Positions 28,101 through 35,002 of a stretch of 64,000 nucleotides of DNA are shown piece by piece (the first letter of the stretch is position 1; each line of letters begins with the position of its first letter). The position numbers were made by a program, and so were the translations under genes. Under the pieces are notes generated by a model. It saw only the letters and a list, made by a program, of their open reading frames with translations. It ran no database searches and was not told the DNA's origin. The DNA comes from Aureimonas glaciei (GTDB lineage: Bacteria > Pseudomonadota > Alphaproteobacteria > Rhizobiales > Rhizobiaceae): contig NZ_BMJJ01000001.1 of NCBI RefSeq assembly GCF_014643375.1, positions 1 through 64,000 on the forward strand, read 5' to 3'.

Positions 28101-29997
28101 GACCACGCCCTTCGCCGTCGTCGGCTGCGGTGACATGTCCGGCGACGTGTTCGGCAACGGCATGCTGCTCTCGCCGGAGACGCGGCTCTTGGCCGCCTTC
28201 GACCACCGCGACATCTTCATCGACCCCAACCCCGATGCGGCGGCCTCGCTCGCCGAGCGCCAGCGCCTCTTCGCTTTGCCGCGCTCCTCCTGGGCCGACT
28301 ACGACAGGACGCTGATCTCTTCCGGCGGCGGCGTCTTCTCCCGCCGCGAAAAACTGATCCGCCTGTCGCCGGAAGCCGCCGCCGCCATAGGCTGGGACCG
28401 GACGTCGGGCACGCCCGCGGAAATCATCAACGCCATCCTCAAGGCGCCGGCCGACCTCCTCTGGTTCGGCGGCATCGGCACCTATGTGCGCTCGACTGCC
28501 GAGACCAATGCCGATGTCGGCGACCGCGCCAATGACGCCCTGCGCGTCACCGGGGCGCAAATCCGCGCCAAGGTCGTCGGCGAGGGCGCCAATCTCGGCG
28601 TCACCCAGCGCGGCCGCATCGAATACGCCCGCCACGGTGGCCGCATCAACACCGACGCCATCGACAATTCCGCCGGCGTCAACACCTCCGACGTCGAGGT
28701 CAACATCAAGATCGCGCTGAAGAGCGCCATGGCCGAGGGCCGCCTCACCCGCCCGGACCGCAACGTGCTGCTGGCGTCGATGACGGCGGAGGTGGGAAAG
28801 CTCGTCCTCGCCAACAATTACGAGCAGACGCTGGCACTGTCCCTGGAAGCGCGGCGCGGCGTCTCGGCGCTGCCGCTGCAGGCGCGCTTCATGACGGTGC
28901 TGGAAGAGGCAGGACTCCTCGACCGCAGCGTCGAGCTGCTGCCGACCGATGCCGGCCTCGCCGATCTCCGCGCCTCCGGCCTCGGTCTTTCCCGGCCGGA
29001 GATCGCCGTGCTTCTGGCCTATTCCAAGATCGTCCTGTTCGACCAGCTGATCGACAGCACGCTGCCCGACGATCCCTATCTCCGCGACCGCCTCTTCCAG
29101 TATTTTCCCGCCCCCATGCGGCAGGGCTACGCCAGCGACATCGAGGGCCATCGCCTCGCCCGCGAGATCGTCTCCACCGTCGTCGCCAACCTTGCCATCA
29201 ATACCGTCGGCCCGACCTTCGTCACATCGGTGCGCGATGCGACGGGCGCGGCGCCGGGCGACATCGTCGCCGCCTTCGTGGCGACCTATGACGGCCTGGG
29301 CGGCGGCGCCCTTCTCACAGGGATCGACAGGCTCGACGGCCAGATCCACGGCGAGACGCAGAACGCCCTCTATGCCGCGGCCTCGGCCATGCTGCAGGGG
29401 GTGACGCGCTGGTTCGTGCAGAACGGCGAGCTCGGCAAGGGTCTGGGCACCGCCATCGCGGCGGTCCAGGACATCGCCGCGACGCTGCGGCCGCGCCTTC
29501 TGACGCTCGCCAGCCCACGCGCCCGCGAGGAGGCCGAAGAGCGGTGCCGGCAGTGGGTGGACAAGGGCGTGCCGGCCGATCTCGCCGCCGAGATCGCGCT
29601 CCTGCCGCTCCTGGCGCTGGTGCCGGACATCGCCTTTGTCTCACGTGAAACAGACACGCCGCTCGAGCCGGCGCTGTCGGCCTATTTCGCCATCACGCGG
29701 CTGTTCGAGATCGGCCGGCTGGAGGCGGCGCTGCAGCGGCTGGAGCCGGTCGACTATTACGAGATCCTGGCGCTGGAGCGCGCCGCCAGCCAGATCGCCG
29801 GCGCCCGCCGCCGGCTGACGGCAAGGGCGCTCGCCGAGTTCGGCGGGGCGGAAGATCCCGTCGCCGCCTGGGCCGAAAGCCGCCAGGCGACAGTTGGGCG
29901 CATCACCCAGCAGATCGCGGCCCTGGCCGGCAGCGGCGACACCTCGGTCGCGCGGCTGACGGTGGCGGCGGGGCTGTTGTCGGATCTGTCGGCGTAG
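25102..29997 (+). CDS. gdhB: NAD-specific glutamate dehydrogenase, 180-kDa class
   Basis: A 1631-residue enzyme oxidising glutamate to 2-oxoglutarate plus ammonia. The long N-terminal regulatory half contains ACT-like segments (LVTIVNDDMPFLFDSVMAEI). The dehydrogenase domain lies about 800-1250, with RGGLRWSDRSQDYRTEVLGL, KNAVIVPVGAKGGF (catalytic Lys) and VVGCGDMSGDVFGNGM; the C-terminal helical domain follows. The ATG at 25102 has TGGAGGAA in front; an open frame from 25030 is not needed. Length fits the Hyphomicrobiales form (about 1600). Its 3' part contains a parS-like 16-mer at 29637. Confidence 0.95.
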   Translation: MSRAKADILTAILGSLGAAGDAAILTPLLFDRPPADDLEGFAPAALALAARRAVAALAAHRVGLPVVAVEEHAAFSLAGTDLRLVTIVNDDMPFLFDSVMAEIAERAVGIAYISHPILDVARDAAGAIARFSAAGPGEAASRNPARVSLIQVAIEPDADPEGGGRLAAALERILRQVHLAVRDFGAMRERVGEAAAAMGDRATSLAGTPQQAMVEESAKLLDWLLADNFIFLGAREFDYVGAAQEEALERRDEEALGILSDPEVRVLSRAGQAVTTTAEIRAFLQAPNPLIVTKANSRALVHRRTYMDYIGVKRYAEDGSFVGELRVVGLFTSSAYTHSILTIPYLRLKAETVIARFGLASNSHSGKALLNVLESYPRDEMFQIDVDLLERFAGIVLDLGERPRVRVLPRVDRFDRFVSVLVFVPRDRYDSRLRERIGQLLAERFDGHISAYYPAFPEGGLTRVHFIVGRKGGTTPVVDAEALEQRIAEMAKAWEDGFIRAIHAAGAAHELLHFTPGLPDSYRDVIAPAEAVKDTQRMALLGEGAALSVDFYRRPGDPEALVRLKIYHLGAAVALSTRVPILENMGFSSVSERTFQVRRPDGQTVHLHDMDLVRQKGGAIPLADDGRSLQQTFAAVSAGQIENDGFNALVLEAGLAYRQANVLRAYARYLRQAGIAYGQDFLAATLLRQPAIAAQLWQVFDASFNPAHAPVPAPATSDNPEDPADPQAVQRRLAEAHGAAKCFDAVIEALDAVDSLDDDRIIRRFLGVILATLRTNFYAVDGTSAEEGSTPTHVSPALAFKLDSSAVEGLPAPVPFREIFVFDARVEGVHLRFGRVARGGLRWSDRSQDYRTEVLGLVKAQQVKNAVIVPVGAKGGFFPKRLGDPASRDTWFEAGRAAYVVFIASLLSVTDNIDGAAIVTPDHVKRYDGEDPYFVVAADKGTATFSDTANAIAQANGFWLDDAFASGGSVGYDHKAMGITARGAWEAVKRHFREMDRDIQTTPFAVVGCGDMSGDVFGNGMLLSPETRLLAAFDHRDIFIDPNPDAAASLAERQRLFALPRSSWADYDRTLISSGGGVFSRREKLIRLSPEAAAAIGWDRTSGTPAEIINAILKAPADLLWFGGIGTYVRSTAETNADVGDRANDALRVTGAQIRAKVVGEGANLGVTQRGRIEYARHGGRINTDAIDNSAGVNTSDVEVNIKIALKSAMAEGRLTRPDRNVLLASMTAEVGKLVLANNYEQTLALSLEARRGVSALPLQARFMTVLEEAGLLDRSVELLPTDAGLADLRASGLGLSRPEIAVLLAYSKIVLFDQLIDSTLPDDPYLRDRLFQYFPAPMRQGYASDIEGHRLAREIVSTVVANLAINTVGPTFVTSVRDATGAAPGDIVAAFVATYDGLGGGALLTGIDRLDGQIHGETQNALYAAASAMLQGVTRWFVQNGELGKGLGTAIAAVQDIAATLRPRLLTLASPRAREEAEERCRQWVDKGVPADLAAEIALLPLLALVPDIAFVSRETDTPLEPALSAYFAITRLFEIGRLEAALQRLEPVDYYEILALERAASQIAGARRRLTARALAEFGGAEDPVAAWAESRQATVGRITQQIAALAGSGDTSVARLTVAAGLLSDLSA
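29637..29652 (+). promoter_or_regulatory. parS-like 16-mer inside the GDH gene
   Basis: TGTCTCACGTGAAACA differs from the exact parS found in rsmG (60538) at one base. It is translated as part of FVSRETD, the same VSRET reading as the rsmG site. It may be a secondary ParB site about 31 kb away, or a chance match. Confidence 0.45.
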
Positions 29998-30036
29998 GAG
30001 GGCGTGGGGGGCGGCGTTAGAGCAGGATCTCCTCCA

Positions 30037-30240
30037 CCGTGGGCCCCCTCATCCGGCCCTTCGGGCCACCTTCTCCCCGGTGGGGAGAAGAATGGCGCCA
30101 CGAATTCAGAACCTGGCGCCATTCCTCGCCCCGCAGGGGAGAGGGGTCCGAAGGACGGGCGAGACCGGTGGCTCGCCCCGGGGCCGGCGCGAAGCGCCGG
30201 ACGGGAGAGGGGGCGGCGCGGACATCGGCCGTCGTGGCGC
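30037..30240. repeat. RIME-like intergenic repeat block
   Basis: About 200 bp of nested palindromes: CCCTCATCCGGCCCTTCGGG followed by CTTCTCCCC-GGT-GGGGAGAAG; a perfect 10-bp inverted repeat AATGGCGCCA (30091) / TGGCGCCATT (30114); then GCAGGGGAGAGGGG and GCCGGCGCGAAGCGCCGG. The composition and phrases match rhizobial intergenic mosaic elements. No coding frame is credible. It may act as transcription end for the GDH gene. Confidence 0.75.
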
Positions 30241-30274
30241 CAAGTCTCTCCTAAGACCGAGAGCCCCCCTCGCC

Positions 30275-30409
30275 TCACTTCTTCTTGTCGGCGCCCGTCG
30301 TCTGGGCGGCGGCGAACTTGCCGGGGACGGTCGAGGGCACCGCCGCCTTGGCCTTGTCGGCCTTCGGTTTGCGGGTTTCCTTGTTGCTGCGCATCTGACC
30401 TTTGGCCAT
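30275..30409 (-). CDS. Small lysine-rich conserved protein, 44 residues
   Basis: MAKGQMRSNKETRKPKADK at the N-terminus, ending TTGADKKK; strongly basic at both ends with an Ala/Pro centre. I recall near-identical short proteins beginning MAKGQMRSNKEXRKPK across Hyphomicrobiales, so I call it real although it is too short for domain evidence. The frame runs on far upstream, but that part is antisense to the MFS gene. The charge suggests nucleic-acid or ribosome contact, which is inference only. Confidence 0.7.
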   Translation of the reverse strand: MAKGQMRSNKETRKPKADKAKAAVPSTVPGKFAAAQTTGADKKK

Positions 30410-30625
30410 GGTCTTTTTCCTCGTCGGGTTGAAGGTGGGCGAACCTAGCATGCGCCGATGCGGCGAGGCAGGGGGATTTTGCAAGGCCAAGAGCCCGCCG
30501 CGACCGCCCGCACGCTGCCTTCTCAGCCCCGGTTTTGAGCGAGGCGCTGGCTTCTTGCGCCCGGCAGCTTCACAATGCCGGCGAGCGGATGGCCGTCGCC
30601 GCCTGCGCCCGAGCCCGGAAGCTTC

Positions 30626-32044
30626 ATGCCGACAGCCGACACGCCGCCCTTTCCCCGCCCGTTCCGGCAGAAGGCGGTCTGGGGCTGGATGGCTTTCGAC
30701 TTCGCCGCCCAGCCTTTCTTCACCGTGGTCATCACCTTCGTCTTCGGCCCCTATCTGGTCTCGCAGATGGCGGCCGACCCGGCCACGGGCCAGACGGCCT
30801 GGGGGCTGGCGGCGGCCGCGGCCTCGATCCTCGTCGCCCTGTTCTCGCCCTTCCTCGGCGCCGTCGCCGACCGCACCGGCCCGCGCAAACCCTGGATCGC
30901 CTGCTTCGCCGCGGTCAAGATCCTGGCGCTTTGCGCACTGTGGACGGCGGCGCCCGGAACGAGCCTCTTCGCCGCGCTGACGCTGCTGGTGCTGGCGCAG
31001 GTTGCGGCGGAATTCTCGATCGTCTTCAACGACGCGATGATCCCGCGTCTCGTCCGGCCGGCGGAGATCGGGCGCGTGTCCAACCTCGCCTGGGGCCTCG
31101 GCTATCTCGGCGGCATGATCTTTCTCGGCCTGACGCTGGCCTTCGTCGCCGCGAGCCCGGAGACAGGAAAGACGCTGGCCGGCCTGCCGCCACTGTTCGG
31201 GCTCGATCCGGCCACGGGCGAAGGCGCACGCGCGACGGCGCCGATGGCCGGTCTCTGGTACCTCGTCTTCGTCCTGCCGATGTTCCTGTTCACGCCCGAT
31301 GTCGCCGTGCGCGAGCCGATCGGGCGGGCGGTGCGCGACGCGCTCGGCGATCTCGCCGGCACGCTCCGCGAGGCCCGCACCCGCCGGCCGCTGTTCCGCT
31401 TTCTCCTCGCCCGCATGGCCTATCAGGACGGGGTCAACGCGCTGCTGGTTTTGGGTGGGGCCTTCGCGGCGGGCATGTTCGACTGGTCGGTGACCGAGAC
31501 CGGCCTGTTCGGCATCCTCCTCACCGTCACCGCCATTTTCGGCTGCGCCATCGCCGGCCTCCTGGAGGCAAAACTCGGGTCGAAGCGCGTGATCCTCGCC
31601 TCGATCCTCTGCCTGATCCTGGCGACGCTCGGCATCGTCTCGACCGGAACGCAGTCGACCCTGTTCGGCCTCCTCGCCTGGCCGGCGCCAACGCCTGGCA
31701 CGGGTCTGTTCGCGACGCCCGCCGAACGCGCCTATCTTGGCTGGGGCCTTCTCATCGGCCTCGCCTTCGGCCCGATCCAGGCCTCCTCGCGCGCCTGGCT
31801 GGCGCAATCGGTGAGCCCCCGCGAAGCCGGCCGCTATTTCGGCCTCTACTCCCTGACCGGCCGGGCGACCTCTTTCCTCGCGACGCTCTCGGTCGCGGCG
31901 CTGACCTACCTCGCGGCGCAGTGGACGAGCCCCGAACTGGCGACACGCATCGGCATGTCGGCGATCCTCGCCTTCTTCCTCGTCGGGCTCGCTTTGTTGT
32001 GGGGCACGCCCTCGCCGGAGCGGCAGGCCGTCAGCACGGCCTGA
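30626..32044 (+). CDS. MFS transporter, Atg22/UMF1 type
   Basis: A 472-residue, 12-helix transporter. The N-terminal WGWMAFDFAAQPFFTVVITF is the hallmark of the Atg22-like UMF1 group; loop motif ADRTGPRKPW lies between helices 2 and 3; LAWGLGYLGGMI, LARMAYQDGVNAL and GLAFGPIQASSRAWLAQ follow. Members are thought to export small solutes such as amino acids; the substrate is unknown. I chose the ATG at 30626 (GGAAG upstream) over 30575. It converges with the hepT remnant, which ends 15 bp away on the other strand. Confidence 0.85.
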   Translation: MPTADTPPFPRPFRQKAVWGWMAFDFAAQPFFTVVITFVFGPYLVSQMAADPATGQTAWGLAAAAASILVALFSPFLGAVADRTGPRKPWIACFAAVKILALCALWTAAPGTSLFAALTLLVLAQVAAEFSIVFNDAMIPRLVRPAEIGRVSNLAWGLGYLGGMIFLGLTLAFVAASPETGKTLAGLPPLFGLDPATGEGARATAPMAGLWYLVFVLPMFLFTPDVAVREPIGRAVRDALGDLAGTLREARTRRPLFRFLLARMAYQDGVNALLVLGGAFAAGMFDWSVTETGLFGILLTVTAIFGCAIAGLLEAKLGSKRVILASILCLILATLGIVSTGTQSTLFGLLAWPAPTPGTGLFATPAERAYLGWGLLIGLAFGPIQASSRAWLAQSVSPREAGRYFGLYSLTGRATSFLATLSVAALTYLAAQWTSPELATRIGMSAILAFFLVGLALLWGTPSPERQAVSTA

Positions 32045-32058
32045 CGCACAGGCAGCCG

Positions 32059-32418
32059 TCAGTCCTTGGCATCGTCCTGCCAGCCAGCGATGAGGGCGAG
32101 AATATCCTGCCGCAAGGGTGGCAGCTCATGGCGGATAATGCGCCACAGGATGACGGGTCGACGCGGTCATAGTCGTTGCCGCAGCACATTGCCGATGCTT
32201 CGGATTCCTGCCCAGGCATGCTGCGGCATGGCTTCCTCGGCCACGGGACCGAGCTTGACCGCCGCCTCCGACAGACGCTGGAGGCAGCGCTTGGCGGCGT
32301 CCTGCGTCCGCTCGTCGGCAGCGAAAGCGTCGGCCGTGAGGCCGGCGGTGTAGGCGAGGATGCGGTCGATGTTCACGGCGCTGTCGTGAAGGCGCCGGAG
32401 CGGCCTATTCGAAGGCAA
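32059..32418 (-). pseudogene. Frameshifted HepT-like HEPN toxin
   Basis: From a TTG at 32418 the first 83 codons encode a DUF86/HepT-like start ([19 protein letters not shown] ... HAWAGIRSIGNVLR) and then stop at 32167. The bases CGGCAACGAC would read R-H-D with one A removed, restoring the RX4-6H active-site motif and DYDRVDP. A second single-base loss after CCG then restores VILWRIIRHELPPLRQ to a stop at 32059. The repaired length is 119 residues, normal for HepT. As it stands the toxin lacks its catalytic His and C-terminal third. Confidence 0.8.
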
Positions 32419-32716
32419 CGCGCTCGTCCGCTCGCATCGAAGCCTGGAGTTCTGGCGAGCGGACGGGTTCGACCGTGATGTCGACCGGCTGCTGAACCAG
32501 GGCCTGCAGTCTGTCGCGCAAGGCCTCGATGCGGCCGAAATAGGCAAATCCTTCGGCCTTCGCCTCGTCGGAAAACCGCAGCGCGATGTCGAGGTCGGAT
32601 CCCGGCCGAGCATCGCCGCGTGCGTGCGATCCGAAGATCGCCATGCGCGTGACGCCGGCCGCGCGAAACTCGGGCGCGTGGCGGGCGAGCAAGGCAAGGA
32701 TCGTCTCGGCGGTCAT
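32405..32716 (-). CDS. mntA: MntA-type nucleotidyltransferase antitoxin
   Basis: A 103-residue minimal nucleotidyltransferase. The motif [18 protein letters not shown] holds the GSxARG loop and the two catalytic Asp residues. MNT proteins of this type AMPylate or otherwise neutralise their HEPN partner. The start is taken as ATG 32716, with AGGGGATGG upstream; ATG 32725 is also possible. It overlaps the hepT start by 14 bp. Being intact beside a broken hepT, it is an antitoxin without a working toxin. Confidence 0.82.
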   Translation of the reverse strand: MTAETILALLARHAPEFRAAGVTRMAIFGSHARGDARPGSDLDIALRFSDEAKAEGFAYFGRIEALRDRLQALVQQPVDITVEPVRSPELQASMRADERVAFE

Positions 32717-32891
32717 CGCGACCATCCCCTGGGGAGAGGCGCCATTCTAGCGGGGACACTCCTGCCCTGCCAGTGCCTTGCCGGACAGTGCCCCGCGTCC
32801 CCGTCACGGGCTCCGGCTACCCCGCAGGATCACCGCCGAGGACACGCCGCCCAGGCGACGGCCGCCGGCGACCGCCTCAGGCAACCGTCTG

Positions 32892-34556
32892 TCAGTGCCG
32901 GAAATGGCGCATGCCGGTGAACACCATGGCCACGCCGTGGGCGTCGGCGGCGGCGATCACCTCGGCGTCGCGCATCGAGCCGCCGGGCTGGATCACCGCC
33001 GTCGCCCCCGCCTCGATCGCCGAGATCAAGCCGTCGGCGAAGGGGAAGAAGGCGTCGGAAGCGACCACCGAGCCGTGCGTCAGCGGTACGATGGCGTGGC
33101 CGGCGGCCAGGCCCGCGGCGACCTCGGCGCCGGAGCGCTCCGTCGCCATCGCCCGCGCCGCATCCTCGGCCTTGCGGGCGGCGATGCGCGAGGAATCGAT
33201 GCGGCTCATCTGCCCCGCGCCGATGCCGACGCTGGCGAGATCCTTGGCATAGACGATGGCGTTCGACTTCACGTGCTTGGCGACGCGGAAGGCGAAGCGC
33301 AGATCGTCCATCTCGGCCGCCGTCGGCGCCCGCTTCGTCACCACGGTGAGCTCGAGATCGTCGACGACGCCGTTGTCGCGCGACTGCACGAGCAGGCCCC
33401 CGGCGACGGACTTCACCGTCTTGCCCGGCGCGCGCGGGTCCGGCAGGCCGCCGGTGAGGAGGAGGCGCAAGTTCTTCTTGGCGGCGACGATCTCGATCGC
33501 CTCGGCGCTGGCGTCGGGGGCGATGATCACCTCCGTAAACACCTCGACGATTTCGCGCGCCGCCTCGGCATCGAGCGTCCGGTTGAGGGCAACGATGCCG
33601 CCGAAGGCCGAGACGGGGTCGCAGGCCAGCGCCGCGCGGTAGGCGTCGGCGAGATTGACCCCTTCCGCGACGCCGCAGGGATTGGCGTGCTTGATGATGG
33701 CGACGGCCGCCGTGCGGGCGGGATCGAACTCGGACACGAGCTCGAAGGCGGCGTCGGTGTCGTTGATGTTGTTGTAGGAGAGCGCCTTACCCTGCACCTG
33801 ACGGGCAGTCGCGACGCCCGGCCGCGCCGCGCCGTGGCGGTAGAAGCCGGCCGACTGGTGCGGGTTCTCGCCATAGCGCAGCGTTTCCGCCAACGTCCCG
33901 GCGAAGCTGACCTTCTCCGGCGCCATGTTCCCGACTTCGCCGGCAAACCAGCTGGCGATCGCGCTGTCATAGGCGGCGGTGCGGGCGAAGGCGCGGGCCG
34001 CGAGCTTCTGACGCAGAGACAGGGAAGTTTCTCCCTCCCCTTCCGTCAGCGCGGCGAGGATTTCGGCATAGTCGGCGGGGTCGGTCGCGACGGTGAGGTA
34101 GGCGTGGTTTTTCGCCGCGGCGCGGATCATCGCGGGGCCGCCGATGTCGATGTTCTCGACCGACGAGGCGTAGTCAGCGCCGGAAGCCACCGTCGCCTCG
34201 AAGGGATAGAGAGTGACGACGAGGAGGTCGATGCCGGCGATGCCGTGCGCTTCCATCGCTGCCGCATGGGCCGGATCGGCGCGCACGCCGAGCAGCCCAC
34301 CATGCACGCCCGGATGCAGCGTCTTCACCCGCCCGTCCATGATCTCGGGAAAGCCCGTCAGCTCCGCGACGTCGCGCACCGCAAGCCCCTCCGCCTCCAG
34401 CGCCTTGCGCGTTCCGCCCGTCGAGACGAGCTCGACGCCCATCCCCGCCAGCGCGCGCGCGAGCTCGGCAAGCCCCGTCTTATCGGAAACCGACAAGAGC
34501 GCACGGCGCACCTTGACCCGGTCGGGCGCGGGAAAGGCATTGGCGGAAACGGCCAT
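32892..34556 (-). CDS. purH: Bifunctional AICAR transformylase / IMP cyclohydrolase
   Basis: A 554-residue enzyme for the last two steps of IMP synthesis. The N-terminal MGS-like cyclohydrolase domain shows [18 protein letters not shown] and [14 protein letters not shown]. The C-terminal transformylase shows [43 protein letters not shown] and [10 protein letters not shown]. The ATG at 34556 gives MAVSANAF, the usual N-terminus; the upstream extension is not family-like. It appears monocistronic, with dispersed repeats behind its promoter side. Confidence 0.96.
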   Translation of the reverse strand: MAVSANAFPAPDRVKVRRALLSVSDKTGLAELARALAGMGVELVSTGGTRKALEAEGLAVRDVAELTGFPEIMDGRVKTLHPGVHGGLLGVRADPAHAAAMEAHGIAGIDLLVVTLYPFEATVASGADYASSVENIDIGGPAMIRAAAKNHAYLTVATDPADYAEILAALTEGEGETSLSLRQKLAARAFARTAAYDSAIASWFAGEVGNMAPEKVSFAGTLAETLRYGENPHQSAGFYRHGAARPGVATARQVQGKALSYNNINDTDAAFELVSEFDPARTAAVAIIKHANPCGVAEGVNLADAYRAALACDPVSAFGGIVALNRTLDAEAAREIVEVFTEVIIAPDASAEAIEIVAAKKNLRLLLTGGLPDPRAPGKTVKSVAGGLLVQSRDNGVVDDLELTVVTKRAPTAAEMDDLRFAFRVAKHVKSNAIVYAKDLASVGIGAGQMSRIDSSRIAARKAEDAARAMATERSGAEVAAGLAAGHAIVPLTHGSVVASDAFFPFADGLISAIEAGATAVIQPGGSMRDAEVIAAADAHGVAMVFTGMRHFRH

Positions 34557-34704
34557 GGAAGATCCTCGGAAACAGGGGCGCGGCAGGGATCCGCTTTCGC
34601 CGCGGTGATACCGCGCCACGCGAAGAGGGGCAATGTTGGGCGACCCGGGGGATGGAGGGCTTGTGCGCCACCCTCTCCCACTCACCTCATGGAGCAATAC
34701 CCAT

Positions 34705-34738
34705 CACCCTCATGGTGAGCCTGTCGAACCACGAGGGT
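34705..34738 (+). repeat. Dispersed repeat A, copy 1 (TGGT/ACCA subtype)
   Basis: An imperfect hairpin: stem CCCTC-A-TGGT, loop GAGCCTGTCGA, stem ACCA-C-GAGGG. It is paired with an inverted copy 64 bp downstream, and the same subtype recurs on the other side of the flagellin gene. Confidence 0.85.
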
Positions 34739-34801
34739 CGGCACGGCGTGAAAGATCGAATTTCACATCTGTCACAGCGTGGAAAGGCGTGCTGGCTGGA
34801 G

Positions 34802-34834
34802 CCCTCGTGGTTCGACAAGCTCACCATGAGGGTG
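34802..34834 (-). repeat. Dispersed repeat A, copy 2 (inverted, TGGT/ACCA subtype)
   Basis: The inverse of copy 1, with loop GAGCTTGTCGA when read on the minus strand. Together with copy 1 it fills most of the purH-flagellin gap (34557-34910); nothing else is recognised there. Confidence 0.85.
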
Positions 34835-34910
34835 ACGGTGGGAATCGCCCACCTCAGGCGCCTAGGGGCGGCAGCCAGCGCGCCCATCCATCCCATCCCG
34901 AACCCGCCCC

Positions 34911-34952
34911 AAAAAACGAAAACACCCCCGGGCCCAATGAAGGGTCCGGAGG
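34911..34952 (-). terminator. Flagellin intrinsic terminator
   Basis: On the minus strand CCTCCGGACCC pairs with GGGCCCGGGGG (one mismatch, one G-U) around TTCATT, followed by TGTTTTCGTTTTTT. It lies 50-92 bp beyond the flagellin stop, and an additional stem sits between them. Confidence 0.85.
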
Positions 34953-34963
34953 TGCGGCATTCA

Positions 34964-34985
34964 GGTGGCGCCCGGAGGCGCCACC
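34964..34985 (-). terminator. Extra 9-bp stem-loop after the flagellin stop
   Basis: GGTGGCGCC and GGCGCCACC form a perfect 9-bp stem with a 4-nt loop, 17 bp after the flagellin stop. No T-tract follows, so it is more likely a 3'-end stabiliser placed ahead of the true terminator at 34911-34952. Confidence 0.6.
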
Positions 34986-35002
34986 CACTATCAGGCCCGA
35001 TC

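Noticed and set aside
30410-31807. Upstream extension of the 44-residue lysine-rich protein frame
   Set aside because: It would run antisense through the Atg22-type transporter. The conserved small protein starts at the ATG 30409.
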